Source: Cystobasidium ongulense
Lineage: Eukaryota; Basidiomycota; Cystobasidiomycetes; Cystobasidiales; Cystobasidiaceae
Length of the DNA stretch: 64,000 nucleotides
NCBI GenBank assembly: GCA_022835595.1
Contig: BQUP01000006.1
Coordinates: 1-64,000, forward strand
Direction of reading: 5' to 3'
This document shows, piece after piece, positions 22,840 through 35,503 of this stretch. The notes under the pieces were generated by a model. The model was not told where the DNA came from and searched no databases. It was given only the letters and a program-made list of their open reading frames with translations. Numbering within the stretch: the stretch's first letter is position 1; the number at the start of each line of letters is the position of its first letter. The position numbers and the translations under genes are program-made.

Positions 22840-24274
22840 TTACATTTGATCTAGTGCTCTCCACCTGGGCAAGCAGCTATACCATCCACTATTGTCAATG
22901 TCCTGTACCCATTCTGCAAAAGGCTCAGGTTTGCATTTGCAGCCCACTTCGCTCGATTGAGGTATATGCAGGAATGAATCGTGCTTGTATGCGATGTCCT
23001 CGAAGCTGAGTACAACCAGATAACACACGTCAGTAAAACGCACGTATGAAGATCTAGCGAGAAATCTCACTAGTGGACTTTATCGAATCCAGCAAGCAAT
23101 CCAACCGCCAGACTTCTGATAGGAGCGTCTCCCCACTGCCCAGAAGTTGTTAGCTCCTTCGCTTGAGATTCGCAGGAGAGGACTCACTCTTTCTGTATAG
23201 AAGCCTCCAGCTTTGTCTAAATACTGAAACAAGGACTGATACTCCTTGCCTCTGAAGAAACGCAGGTCTCCAATTTCAAAGTTGGTCCAGAAGTGGCAGA
23301 GATTATATTCTTCTTCGGCATTGCGTCTGCCTCGCAAAGTATTGTCCGGATCCTTGAGAAAGAAGTCCCAAAGTGACCCTTTGCGATGATAGTCGACGAG
23401 CTTCAGGGGCGAGCCGAACTTCGCCAGTCCAGAGTTGCCCTCTTCTACCAATTCCCGCCATTTGGTGATATTTTGGAAGAGACTAGGTATCGTATTGGGG
23501 GTCTCAACGATGGCGATGACCCATCCATAAACCTTCTTGTTTTGGGCCATGTATAGGAATGGATCGTATTGAAGGTCGCAGTAGAAGCGTACTGCGCAGT
23601 GAGACACATTAGCCACTCTCTATCTCCTATCGGTCTACTTAGGCAGACTCACCTCCAGGCTCCAGTCGCCAATAGAAGTCATATTTCTGGAGCAGTGGGT
23701 GCTGTGCAAACAATCCACTATAATATCTACACATATGATGGTAGCTTTCCCTCTCTGCATATTGGACGCCTTCTGTGCCCATGCGCTTGAAACCCTCCCG
23801 GACCGTGTCCTTGTCGAGCCAGCTCGGTATCGACCAGTGCTCTTCTGGAATCACTCCAAATTCTACCTCAGCACCTAGTGGCAGCGCTTCCCTAATGCCC
23901 TGTTCGAACTCTGGACTGTATGGCGCCTCATTGAGAAATACGTAGGGATACCGAAACTTGGCGTTGAAGGTTTCCTCGACGTTTGCAAGTGTGCTTTTCA
24001 GGTCTTCCAAATCTTTGTCTCGAGCGAGGAGGAGGAAACAAGCCGACGTCTTGACCTTCTGGAGTGTCAACCAGGCATCCGGGTTGGCTTGTTCGGCAGG
24101 GCAACCGAGTACTGGAGGATCTCGTCGGTGCATGTATGTCGACTGGCGAAAGACATTGGGTACTCTTATGTTGATGCTGCTCCGGGCAATACTGCCGAAG
24201 AAGTAGATACCCAAGAGTAGAAGCAGTGCCAGTAATGCAGCTGCACGAGGCGGTATCCTGCTTCTCAAGATCAT
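22840..24274 (-). CDS. KRE2/MNT1-family alpha-1,2-mannosyltransferase (GT15)
   Basis: A Golgi type II membrane enzyme that adds alpha-1,2-mannose to O- and N-linked glycans from GDP-mannose. The N-terminus has a short basic tail and one membrane anchor (AALLALLLLLGIYFFGSIA). The catalytic domain shows NEAPYSPEFEQGIREALPLG, EGVQYAERESYHHMCRYYSG, and YDFYWRLEPG, which holds the family's conserved catalytic-site Glu. After an intron come VRFYCDLQYDPFLYM, KVYGWVIAIVETPNTIPSLF, YNLCHFWTNFEIGDLRFFRG and YQSLFQYLDKAGGFYTER. Two small further exons give WGDAPIRSLAVGLLAGFDKV, HYFEDIAYKHDSFLHIPQ and a Cys-bearing tail (CKCKPEP). Three introns join in frame. Length is about 400 residues, normal for the family. 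Confidence 0.93.
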
Positions 24275-24683
24275 TTCGGAGAGCCCGATTGCTGCTCAAG
24301 GTAGCACCTCACGGCCCTAGCGCCTTCTCTGCAAGCGCGAGCTGACTAGCACTGGTCACCGCATCAACAGCTGTGTCGCACGTGAAGTCGCTTGTACAGT
24401 CTTGTTTGTAAAATAGTAGGGCAGGTGCAGAATTGAAAGGACTGTCAAGCGTCGTTCCAGCGCAAAAGGCGATCGAGACTGAAAAGCCCTGAAGCGCTGT
24501 GCGAGATGTGATACATGGCTTGTATGCTTTGGTGTCATTACTTGGATTGCATCTGTGTGCGTATACTAACTTGTACAACAACAAACTCCACTAATCCCAC
24601 TACTGCCCGCGAGGTACCTAGAACTGCGTCTATTTTCGTGATGTATCGTTTGTATTCCGTGATGGTGAGCAGTCGCTTAGCCC
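24275..24683. other. Intergenic between two minus-strand genes
   Basis: 409 bp that should contain the 3' end of the secreted-protein gene and the promoter of the mannosyltransferase. Only short unrecognisable frames; I see no gene. Confidence 0.55.
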
Positions 24684-25507
24684 TCAATCTAGCATAGCGA
24701 GATCGTCCTGTATCTGGCGATTCGAGGCAGCGCTACGATCCGATAGCCTCGCTAGTACTGTTGCTTTGACTAGCGCAGGTCGGCAATGTTCTTCAGCTGC
24801 CCGAACAATGTCTAGATCCGAGTAGAGTTGTAGGGATAGAGCATCTTGTCGAGCTTGACGTAATTCAAGAAGATTGATTGTGTGTCTCACAGGACTTGCG
24901 ATTCCCTCTTCGTACGCTGTGCTAGCCTCTTGCATAATTCCTCTGTGATAGGAATTGATATCCTCCATGTCTGCAACCACTTTAGCGGTGCACGCTCCAA
25001 CATATGCAGACTGTTTGAGATATGTAAGAGTCAGCAGCTGTGCCTGCTCACATGTCATAAAGAGAGACCGAACTCACGTCTGCCGCAGCCTCCATTCTCC
25101 TAGCCTGCTCATCCGACACAGCAGCCAAATCCCTTTGCTCCGATTTGGCATCGAAGATTGACTGGACAGTAACATGATAGTGCTGGTTGTTTTGCATCTG
25201 AGCAAGTTGATGGGTGTAAGTATGGTATGCTCGCATAGACAAATGAACGAAGGTGGTCAAGGCTTACAGTTGAGAAATAGTACTCGTCACGTGACATTGT
25301 GCGCATCACTGGGTAAACGTTGTGGAACTGGCGAACTTCGACGGTACTCGCAGCAGCTATGTGTGACTGGGCATCTAAAGCCTCTGCATCTAGTGAGCGG
25401 TGCATATCGAGGACTTTGACGTCTACTGGAGCAGCAGTAGCGCTTGGGATTTGCAGTGCTGCGAATGCGAGTGCGGTGCTTGCCAGTTGGAAGATGAATG
25501 AAGGCAT
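24684..25507 (-). CDS. Small secreted protein of unknown function
   Basis: I do not recognise this gene. Three exons join in frame: 25507 to about 25262, then MQNNQHYHVTVQSIFDAKSE through EARRMEAAAD-type helical sequence, then SAYVGACTAKVVADMEDINS to the stop at 24684. The N-terminus is a textbook signal peptide (MPSFIFQLASTALAFAALQ, then PSATAAPVDV with a likely cleavage after ATA). The mature part, about 200 residues, is rich in Ala, Gln, Glu and Asp, looks almost entirely helical, and has two cysteines (GACTAK and EEHCRP) that could form one disulphide. No membrane segment follows the signal peptide. It could be a cell-wall or extracellular protein or an effector-like protein; sequence alone cannot decide. 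The upstream region has a steep AT-rich TATATA stretch near 25613. Confidence 0.72.
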
Positions 25508-26323
25508 AACGTGTTTGATGTAGGGATGCTTAGGGCTGTAATGGACTTGTAGGTATTGGTAGTAATAGTGAGGAAGAGGGAGAAGAGAGACGATAGCAGT
25601 CGTCGAGCAGCTTTATATACTGGTACCGCAGTTCAGAGTTCGCGGCATCTGACCAGGTAAGTTGCGATGGCGGACCTTCATCATGGCCTGTATATATTAC
25701 AATGGCCGAAAGGGCGTGCACTGTGGTCGAATGTTAACCATAACTCTGTTGTTGCGGCTGGTTGGCGGGAGCTAGATACGCGCCATGCCAGGTCGTGCTT
25801 GCTCTTTAAGGCAATTCCCAGCAGCGAGATGGCGGGCCTTTTCAAAGGCGCGTAAAACGGACAGGATGGCCAGCGCAGATGGAGCAGACGTGGCCCAAGG
25901 GATCTGTTGACTGCAATGCAGCAGCAGTAGAAGTGTGTGATTGGCACTCTTGCAGAAGTCCGCTTCTTTCACTGGTGCCTGCCAGTGGGGTCAGGTTGTG
26001 CCCGATAAACTGATGTGATACCACTCCGGAACTGCGTGAAGCAGGACTCGGACCAGGCCACGCATCACTTTAACTGCTATCTTGCATTGTCTCATTTGTT
26101 CAGGTTGCATACATGCCGTGGTGTCAATGCAAGCTGCGAGACGGGCGAACCTACCTTTTGACGCGAAGCAGAGGCAATCGGCGCCGCAATAAGAGGCAGG
26201 CATGGACGACGATGAATGCTGGCTCGCAACTTGCCTGCTGCCCACTCTGCTGCGACTCTTGCATGCCCTGGACATACCTGGCAAGCACGCTACACACACT
26301 GCTCAGCAGGCACTGATTATGCG
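25508..26323. promoter_or_regulatory. Divergent promoter region of the secreted-protein and LRR genes
   Basis: 816 bp between divergent start codons. TTTATATAC (25611-25619) lies about 105 bp upstream of the secreted-protein ATG on its strand and could be a TATA element. The right half has several CAG/CTG-rich short motifs but no clear repeat. Frames here are short, and I see no gene. Confidence 0.45.
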
Positions 26324-29300
26324 ATGCAAGATGAGCGCCCCGACTCGTCAGTCTTGCAGGCCAGCGAGGTCCTGCTGAGCGAACATCCGCAAGGCAATGC
26401 AGGAGTGATAGTGAATAGCGATACACGCGAAGATGAGGGAAGCAAAAGGCAGTCCAGCACAGGAGAGGCCTCCATAGCCGAGTCAACAGCAGACGCTGCT
26501 CCTCCAGCAGGCGTCACTCGGCCTCTCGACACAGGCCATGCATGGTCAGCCGCGACGACAACAAGTCCAGCTGACTCGGGAGCAAGACCAACAGCAGCAG
26601 AAATAGCAGGATACTCAATATCGCAAAGCCTCCATACCAACGACAAAGCGAAAGGTGGGGCCGCCGCTCCTGCCGACCCAGCTACAGAGGCCCCCATAGC
26701 AGTTGGAAATCCGTATCGCCGGAGCAACTCGAGGCACGCGAAGCCAAAAGGCATCTTGAAGCCGCCTCCACCCCCACAAGCCAAGTTCTCCTTCAGAAGA
26801 GATGTACTTGGGTACGTAGTGGGTGAGACCACACCTTTGTCCACTCTGAATCCGACCAATGCTGCTCCCAATGCGTCCAACGGTGCCCATCCGTCTGCTC
26901 CATCGGAGCGAGTTGTCGGCAATCAATCTTACGCTTCTACGCGCACAAATCAAGCGACGAGCCCACTGGAAAGCTCACAAGCTCCAGGTGGCCCGAATCA
27001 AGGCTATTCATATTCTAAGCCGGGCACAGGTCTTTGGAGGAGATTAGGTGGAGCCGTCACGGCTGTTGCAGGAAGCATGCCAGTACCACAATCTGCTGTC
27101 AAGACCTTGAACAGTATGGCAGCAGCTGTCCGGCCGGTCCATTTAACGGAAGCATCTGGACTTGATTCGCCTTCGTCAGATATCAATACCGCTGGCTCGC
27201 CGCGCAGCGCTCCACCTCAACACACTGCAGGCACAGATCCTTCAAGGGCGGACTACATCAAGTCTGTGCGCTTCACTATGTCGTCATTAAGTGTGGTATA
27301 CCCCATCAATGGCCCTGGTCCCCCAGGTGTCGAAGCCTTGACACGCAAACGTATCAACAAAGAGCATCTGGCAAGGCAGGAATATCGAGACAAACAAGGA
27401 GGTTGGACTACGTTAGACCTGCTTGACTTATACGAAGAATGTTGCAGAACGAGAGAAGAGCCCGGTATAGCATCTCTCCGAACGATGCTCATGGTAAGTT
27501 GGAGCAACGGTGAGAAGCCCCGCTTGTCCTGAGGGGTTGATGTCGATTTTACGTTTCCTCTTTTTAGAGCACTTCGTCGCTGCCCAAGGTAATCGACCTT
27601 CGTGATGTTCAACTCACCCATGGCTCCGCGGCGGTTTTGTCCGACCTACTTTCTATCGATTTCGGCCTACGAAAACTGATATTAGACAATTGCGGGCTTG
27701 ACGACGATGTAAGCGACGATTTACGCACTGGTAAATTGACCGTCGCTTCCTCACTGAACTTTGCCTCTGCCGTTCCAGAGCATCAAAATGATTATACACG
27801 GTCTCTTGGTGTCGGGAAGTTTACCTTCTCTAAGCCTTGCAAACAATAAGAGGATACGAAGCAAGGGCTGGAGAATCATTGCATACTATATTAGGCGCTC
27901 AACACACCTCAAGTACTTAGATCTTTCCGATAATGTCATTGACAAGAAGATGGCGGACTTCCTCGGCGAAGCTATCGCGCACTCTGCTACCCACCAAGCA
28001 ATCCTGCCGATGGACGACGGGCCAGAACAGAAATCGCCTACAAAATCGTCTCGGATCGTCGCAAAAACTACAGACGGCACACAACAGAATCCGGAGGTCA
28101 GCTCAGGCTCAAGAGAAGGAGAAGCTTCGGATCAAGACGAGCCTGACCCCTTTGCCAATCGCCGTGCGCCGCTTTTGCTCTCCAAGAATGCCTCAACGAG
28201 CGGTTTAACCTCACTTCGACTGGAGAACTGCTCCCTACGCAATCCTGTACTCGAATCTTTAGCCAACAGCGTTCGAAATAGTGGAATCAAGCACATCTCT
28301 TTGCGCCGAAACCGTATCAATCAGCTAGGAGCTGTCGCCCTGGCAGTCCTGATCCGAGACTACGAACTCTCGCCCAGCGGTCAATCAGTCTCCAATACAT
28401 TTCCACTCGTGAACAGCTCCTCTAAATCTGCAAATTCAAGCCCAAGTCCGGCATCAGGGCATCTGTCTAGCCCTCTACATCAAAGTAGTGAATTTAAAGC
28501 CTATACAACCGACTCGAGCAACTCCATGACAGCAACTTCTCATGCATTGGACCAATCCACCATAAGAGAGCACGACTATAGTAGACTGCGAGCAGGGACA
28601 CCCGACTTGTCGGACATTTGCTCGCCTTCCTCTGCCTCGTCTATTTCTGTGAGCGAGTCAGAGGATCACGAGACTAGCTTCGGCCCGGACAGGAATCAGG
28701 GTCGCGTCACCGTTTCACAACGCGAAGCATCGCGCTACGCAGAGATGCGTACGCGCTTGCAAAGGCAGATTGAGATACTGCCGCGTGTCGGAACCCTTCT
28801 CACTCTCGACATACGGAGTAATGATATAAAGGTATGTATCGCAACATAGCACACAAACGCAACATGCTAATTCCGTCCTATACAGGGAGGTGTCACCTAT
28901 ATAAGCCAGGTACTCAAACGGAACCGCACCCTCAGAGTACTCAATCTGAGCGACAACAAGATTGAACCTGCGGGCCTCGTAGCTTTGTCCGAAGCACTGG
29001 TAAGTCAGACACAAGGCGCCACTACAGATTTCAACAGAAATTTACACACCTCTTCACGCAGAAATACAATACTACTCTGGAAACTTTGGATCTTTCGAAC
29101 AACCCATGCTGTGGTCCATCCCTTGAAGGTCTTCGCGCTTTACGCACTGCTTTGGTTCTCAACACCAGCCTCATGCGAGTATTCCTGAATGCTACCGGCT
29201 TCGAGAGCGCTGGGGCTATCGCTTTGGCGGAATATCTCCCCGATATACAGTCTGTCATACATCTCGACTTGACGGACAATCCGGATCTCAACATTGCCGG

Positions 29301-30399
29301 GATAATGGCTCTGGCGGCTTCGATAAAGCTCAATCGGACCCTCCGATGCCTGGACCTGAGTATTCCGCCAAACAACGCGGAGTTTGCAAGGCTCTCTCAA
29401 GATATTCTACAATCCTGCGTGCGTAATACCGAGCTAGCGCAAGAAAAGTCAGCAGCAAGGGGATCGAAGAGCGGCATTGCCACGCCAATCTTCAAGTCAG
29501 AGCTGGCGCGAGATCTCAAGGGGTACGAAGAGCAGAGCCGACTAGCATCAGCAGTCAGACTTCCAAACCATCTTGAGCCATTAGCCGACAGCGCTCGCCA
29601 TTGCATTGACGTGCTCTCGACCGTCCTTCCGCGTGATGAAGATTTGGCTCGAGCCGGTGAACCCCTCCTTGGCAAGTACAAAGTTCAAGGATTGAGAGAT
29701 CAGGCACTTGCGGTACAGCTTCAAATGATAGAAACAAGCAAAATAATGCAAGACGGTGCGGAGCGGCAGGCCATCGAAGCCTGGAGTGCACACTTGGCAA
29801 TTCTAATGCAGCGTGCCACGAACCTCTACGCCCTGGAAAATCTCCCCGACACGCCACTACGCCTGCTCACGGCTGAAATGGGAAGCGCGTCTCTCCTTTC
29901 TCCCCATTCACCAATACGGTCTCCCGCATCCCCTAGTCAGCAATTATCCTCGCCCTCTTTCTCGATCACTGACTCGGATGGATCGGAGTGCGAATCTTCC
30001 GGTGAAGAGGACGATGATGGTCCGGATTTGTTTTCTCAAGGAGAAGATCCTAAGGTCTCTGCAGACCAAGCAGCACAGCCTTCTGATGTGACGCGTGCAT
30101 CTCCCAAACGCAAGGCCCGGCCACGGTCACTCGAGCTACCTCGTCGTGCATCCCCGAATTCCTCACCCCGGTCGCCAGTCGAGAATCACTCTCGCAATCT
30201 GACTTTGGAAGAAGGTGAAGTGTTTAGACGGGGCATCTCCAAGATTGGCGAAGATGACGAGCGCACGCTGCTGGATGTACTTGACGGCAAGAACGAGATT
30301 GCCGGTGACGAGCTCAAGCAGGAGATTCTCGAAACCGAAGTCGAGAGGCCAAGACGGCTGTCCATTAGCTTGGAAGATGATGGAGAAAGTCAAGCATAA
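26324..30399 (+). CDS. Leucine-rich-repeat protein, PPP1R37-like, with possible PP1-docking motif
   Basis: A large protein of about 1,280 residues. The first 400 or so residues are disordered and include KPKGILKPPPPPQAKFSFRR and a conserved-looking stretch around DYIKSVRFTMSSLSVVYP. KSVRF at 27260-27274 fits the RVxF pattern that binds protein phosphatase 1. From about 27570 leucine-rich repeats of the ribonuclease-inhibitor type follow: KVIDLRDVQLTHGSAAVLSD, LRKLILDNCGLDD, LKYLDLSDNVIDKKMADFLG, LTSLRLENCSLRNPVLESLA, IKHISLRRNRINQLGAVALA, LLTLDIRSNDIK, LRVLNLSDNKIEPAGLVALS, LETLDLSNNPCCGPSLEGLR, VIHLDLTDNPDLNIAGIMAL. The repeats are interrupted by two low-complexity inserts (about 28020-28180 and 28360-28730). 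The C-terminal 300 residues are Ser/Pro/acidic. Four introns are needed. The ATG at 26324 is preferred over 26216, which would add a less typical Cys-rich start. Role inferred: scaffold or regulator of a phosphatase. Confidence 0.75.
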
Positions 30400-30667
30400 C
30401 ACTGAACAAAGCCTGTTACTTCGTCGCATAATAAGTATTCGGTAGTCCCTTTACGAGCACAATATGTCGTTATAACGATTAGCCTGCAAACTATGATAAT
30501 AAATTTTCATATACCATCCACGAAGGGTTGCAGAGAGACCTGCAGCTTGCATCGTCTACTATGACCAAAGCATTGATATCGGAAGCCTCCGAGCTCGCCA
30601 CAAGCAAGCGATCAGCCTTTCGCGCCGTCTAGGGTTGCTCTCGTCCCAAATTGCTCTAGCGGAGACT

Positions 30668-33130
30668 ATGGAAGACCAGGTGAAGCCAGAGGCTCCCTAT
30701 CGGGCCTCCGTGGCGTCTATCGCGCCCATCAAGGCCGAGTAGGTGGAACACTGGCTGACAGACTGTCCGCGCAACTTTTCTGAGCCAGCATTGTGATTTT
30801 GCAGATTCGTATTATGGGACCAAGTAGCTAGCAGTAAGGCATCAACAAGCAGATCAAATGGAGACAGCAAGCAAAGTGTCACACGAGGTCTGGATGACGA
30901 TGATGCAGCTGAAGGACGGCCAGCACCAGCTGCCCCGAAGGGCGCCGTTTCCGATCTCACACGCAGTACCGATGAACCTCCAACGAAAAAGGCGCGAGGT
31001 CAAAACAAGGGTAGAACGTTCGCCAGGATATACGAAGAAGGTCAGAAGCTGTGCGCATCAACAAACAGAGGAGAGACATGTGCTAGAGAGCTCTCCGGTT
31101 TACCGTGCGACCTGAATCATGATATCAAGTCTTACCTCGCTAGCCAGAAGAAGGATCTCATACAGCCAAACGAAGAGAATCCCGATATCATTAAAGCCTG
31201 TCCAGTAAGCTTTGAATCTCAGGTCATACTTTATTGTAATGACTGAGACTCATTCCGCCACTTGCAGCTTCACGAAACATTTGGCGCGTGCCCTTATGGA
31301 TTCAAATGCCGCTTCTCAACAACGCATATCAAAATTACCGCTGAAGGAGAAGGCTTCCAGAATAGTGGATTTTCCCTTGTGCAAGACTTGGAGAAGTTGG
31401 GCCTGACTGCACCTAGTGATTTACAGACGGACGAGGACAGGCTACAATGGCTATACAAAACCAGAGGGGAACAGAACGTGGTGACACCGGACAAGATAGC
31501 TGTATTACGTAAAATGGCAGTTGAAGATCTTCCCTATACTTCCGCATATCTGCGCCAGCTCGGTGAACCCTTGGATTCCCGTGGACAAGGCAAATATCAA
31601 AAGGGCAAAGGAAAACAGCAGCAGCGCAAACATGATAAGACTGTATCAAAGTCCGAAATTTCCGTAGTTCAGGATGCAAATGAAGCCAGCCAGCCTGCTA
31701 TGTCCGCGGAATCGAAAGATACCCCCGACATTCCTTTGCGTCCGATAGAGAAAAAGCGATTAAATTTCGAAGGCAAGACTTATCTAGCGCCTTTAACGAC
31801 GGTAGGTAATCTGCCATTCCGTCGTTTATGCGTTGGGTATGGAGCGGATATAACATGTGGCGAGATGGGTCTCGCGCAAGAGTTCCTGACCGGCAACAAG
31901 AATGAATGGTCTTTAGTCAGACGGCATCCCAACGAAAAGTGTTTCGGTGTGCAGTTATGCGGCAATCGCCCACAAACGCTAGTAGCTGCTACCGAACATT
32001 TGAAAAGAGAGGCACCAGATTTGGATTTCATCGACGTAAACTCTGGCTGCCCTATAGATCTCGTCGTAAAGAAAGGTGCAGGATCAGCTTTGCTGGATCA
32101 AGGTGGAAAGCTGGGCAAGATTTTACGAGGAATGAATATCGCAGCTGGCGAAACGCCTGTCACGATTAAGCTTCGAACAGGCCTCAAGACCGGCAACAAT
32201 ACTACACACAAGCTTATGCCCAGAGCCGTTCGCGAATGGGGTGTCGGCGCTCTGACTGTAAGCAAAACGGGCAGGGTCTTAACAAAGAAGATGATTGCTT
32301 ATTGTATTTCTCGACATAGCTCCACGGCCGAACACAGCAGCAGCGTTATACCAAGTCGGCTGACTACGATTACATCAAAACATGCGTCGACCAGCTTAGA
32401 GCCACATCTGATGAACTAGATGGTAAGACTGCGGAAGTACTCGGTAGACTTTCCACATCTAACTGTCATTTGGCTTCTCTACACTGCAGTGCCGCCCATC
32501 CCGATGTTCGGCAATGGTGATGCGTACGATCACCGCACATATTGGGAGAACGTCGAGGCCACGGGAGTCGATGGTATAATGATCGCTCGAGGCGCTTTGA
32601 TAAAACCCTGGATCTTTACAGAGATTAAAGAGCGAAGAGACTGGGATATATCGGCACGTGAAAGACTCGATATGATTGGTAATCTTGCAAGTTTTGGCCT
32701 TGAGCACTGGGGCTCAGACACGCTTGGCGTGAATGCCACTCGCCGATTTGTCTGCGAAGCTATGAGTTTCACGTATAGATATATCCCTGTTGGTCTGCTG
32801 GAGCGTTTCCCTTCAAGCTTGAACGATAGACCGTATCCGTTCCGCGGAAGGGACGAACTCGAGGTGGGTGTTCTTCCTTTTTTCTTCAAGCTTGGTGTCC
32901 AGGCTGATACATCTTGTAACACAGACCCTGCTAGCCAGCGACAATGCAGCGGACTGGATAAAGATCAGCTCGATGTTCTTGGGACCGCCAGGTATGTCCA
33001 CTGCACGGGGGGTAGGCTGGATTTGCTTTAGAATCTGACCAATTGTCTTGCTTCTTCAGATGAAGACTTCCACTTTTTACCCAAGCATAAATCGAATGCT
33101 TATGGTAATAATGATCAAAGCAATGGCTAA
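30668..33130 (+). CDS. DUS3: tRNA-dihydrouridine(47) synthase, DUS3
   Basis: DUS3 reduces uridine 47 in the variable loop of tRNAs using FMN and NADPH. After a charged N-terminus ([20 protein letters not shown]) there are two CCCH-type zinc fingers, [19 protein letters not shown] with a following NHD, and [18 protein letters not shown], features of DUS3 rather than DUS1, 2 or 4. The TIM-barrel starts [17 protein letters not shown]. The catalytic Cys is in [17 protein letters not shown], and substrate and FMN residues follow in [40 protein letters not shown] and [20 protein letters not shown]. About six introns are needed, all in frame. The last exon gives [13 protein letters not shown] and a stop at 33128-33130. 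Only 14 bp separate this stop from that of the converging arrestin gene. Confidence 0.95.
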
Positions 33131-33144
33131 AAAATGGAGTTGCT

Positions 33145-35503
33145 CTATCTTGCTGGGTCTTGTTCCACGACGTCAAAGTAAGATGGAGGCAGATCGTAGT
33201 CGTTTGATTGTGTTTGCATTTCGATAGAGTTGCTCCCGTGGACATCTTCGGGTTCGGCAACTGGTGGAATGCTTACTAGCACTATCGGGACTTGGGTTGC
33301 TCCATCTATCGGAGACGAGGCGGATACCAGCCTGCATGCGACATGATACTATGTGGAAAGGAGATGTTAGATAGAAAGTACAGAAGTCCAATGTAGTCTA
33401 GACCTACCGATACTTCAATGTTGTAACTTCGGAATGAAGTAGCCGGTACTTTGGACAATTGGAAGGTGCCTTTGAAACGACGATTGGTTTCTGCGCTATC
33501 TGGATTTGTGTCTTCTGCCAAGACAGTCTGACCGTCTGCAACGACATTCTCTTGTACGCCGGGCGCTCCATGCGAGACTGTTTCCAAGACGCAAGGACAA
33601 GCATCATTAGAGAACGGGTAGAAAGTCCAGATTGAGGTCAAGCGGTCACTTACTGACTGTGCATCGTTGAATCAATTGCACCGACAGCGAGCTTGGTTGT
33701 ATCTTGTCAAGTAGAGCAGTATCACTCGATGTGATCCGTATGAAGTAGGGTAGCGTTTCGGTTTCTAGATCGCAGAGGAGACAAAATGAATGGCTTTTAG
33801 TTACGCGAGATAGCCGAGTGCAACTACGAAATGTTTCAACTCACTACCATATATGAGAGGAGCAGGTAATAGCACTGCAATTTTATAATTTTGTTTTTTA
33901 CCAGAAAAGAATCCTTTTTTGTGACTAATTTCTTCAGCTCTACCTTGCCAGGCATCTGGATCTTCTAATGGACTTGGTATTGACGTATTATTAATGAGTG
34001 CCAATCTACGTGCTTCGGATAGGAAACTTAGATTGCTTGCTCGAGTGTAATAGACGATCGGAGCGAAGAGACGCTCGTTTGGTCGGAGTAGACCTTTTCG
34101 GCCTAGAGTAATTTTGACGTAGCTAGAGAGACAGATATAAGTAGCATGTCAGTCCAGTTGTCGAGTTGATTGTGATAGTGTTTCTTCTGGATAAAAGGAA
34201 GGCCGACGACTCACTAACGAATTGAAGCCGAGTCGATACCACCAGTATCATAAGATCGAGTAGTTGCCAGTATAAAACTAGGCGGCATGGGGTCTAACAA
34301 GATGGAATAAAAGGGAGGGTCTCAGCTCGACAGCTTTCCTTTCGTTTATACACGGATTAACAACGCCCAGCACAATTAACCTACATGCTTTTCGCCGCGT
34401 AGAAGGGGGTACTACGGGTGGAATGGTGATTGAAAAAGGCAAATCTACATATTCTTGCTTTGCAGCCTTCTTATCGTCGGACTGTACATTCCAGAGCGTA
34501 CATCCAGCGTACCAGAATTCCTCTATCATTATTTGGTTGATGACATTGTCAGATGCGATTACAAGTCAGTATGGAATGCATTATTTGATCTCTTGTAATT
34601 TGATGGTATCTGCTCACCCTCTTCTGCTATCGCTCTTGCACTGTTGTGCTGAGTGCGAAGGACTGTCGTTGTAGCTACGCCTGGAGTGTTGGCAGAGGTG
34701 GAACGTGGGGGAGGTCAGCATACACTAAACACAGCTGGAGGGTGAGCCGGCCCACCCTTGACCCTAATCCTCAGCTCTTGCGCATTTTCATCACCCTGAA
34801 TGCGCATTCTAACTTTTCCAGCTACGACGGGACAGACGTCCTGTACAAAGACCGGGTATTCTTTCGAGCCTACTGATTCGAGGGTGAGTTCAATCTTTTT
34901 AGTTGGCGTTGCTATAGAGTGCTGGTATTTGACAGATTGCGAGGCAGACGGGAGAGAGCCTCTTGAATAGTCTGGGAGTGAGTCTGTAGATTGAGCGGCC
35001 GATTGAGTGCCATGGACTGATTCTATCTGATGGGGTAGAAGATCGGCCACTGCTGAAGGACGGCGTGGACGGGGTGGCTGCGAGTGAGCGGGGAGGAGAG
35101 GACCCAACGAGGTGTAGAGCGAGCTGATGCGACCTGGGTTGAGTCGCGGAGACACATCGTCCGGGGCGCCGTTCAAAGGCGAGTTCTGGAGAGCTCCGGC
35201 GAGTGATGATCCTACGCGATTGAGGTATTCCAGAGGCCCGCCGCTGAGGGATCTGCTTGGGCTGACTGGGGGAGAGTGGAGGGAGAGCGGCGGGTGGATG
35301 GGGATGGACGAGGATGATGATGACGGGAGGTTGATGTTGGGGGAGGTGGGCGAGGTCAGGTGGTTGCTGCTGTTGTTGTTGATGTTGCGCCTCGTCGTTA
35401 TGCTGCCATTGCTCCCAAGCCTCGCCGGTGGGGGAGGGCGAAAGGCGGACGAGATCTGGTCGAGCTGCTGGTAGACTGCGTCTCTGCGGCTGAGCTGGTC
35501 CAT
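33145..35503 (-). CDS. Alpha-arrestin (ART-type trafficking adaptor) with PPxY motif
   Basis: Alpha-arrestins bring Rsp5/Nedd4-type ubiquitin ligases to plasma-membrane transporters for endocytosis. The first 200 residues are Ser/Pro-rich and disordered, including SLPDYSRG. The arrestin N-domain begins near IELTLESVGSKEYPVFVQDV with VVAGKVRMRIQGDENAQELR. After introns it continues EEFWYAGCTLWNVQSDDK, DLPFSITIPPVVPPSTRRK, PMPPSFILATTRSYDTGG, IDSASIR and VKITLGRKGLLRPNERLFAP, then the C-domain (IPYFIRITSSDTALLDKI-type sequence, NRRFKGTFQLSKVPATSF). The C-terminus has NDYDLPPSYFDVVEQDPAR; the PPSY at 33178-33189 matches the PPxY that binds WW domains. At least six introns are needed, one with donor GTAGGT. 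The cargo cannot be inferred. Confidence 0.85.

Noticed and set aside
26317-26922. A 201-codon minus-strand frame with hydrophobic content
   Set aside because: Antisense to the disordered N-terminus of the LRR protein; the hydrophobic look comes from the complement of Pro/Ala/Thr codons.
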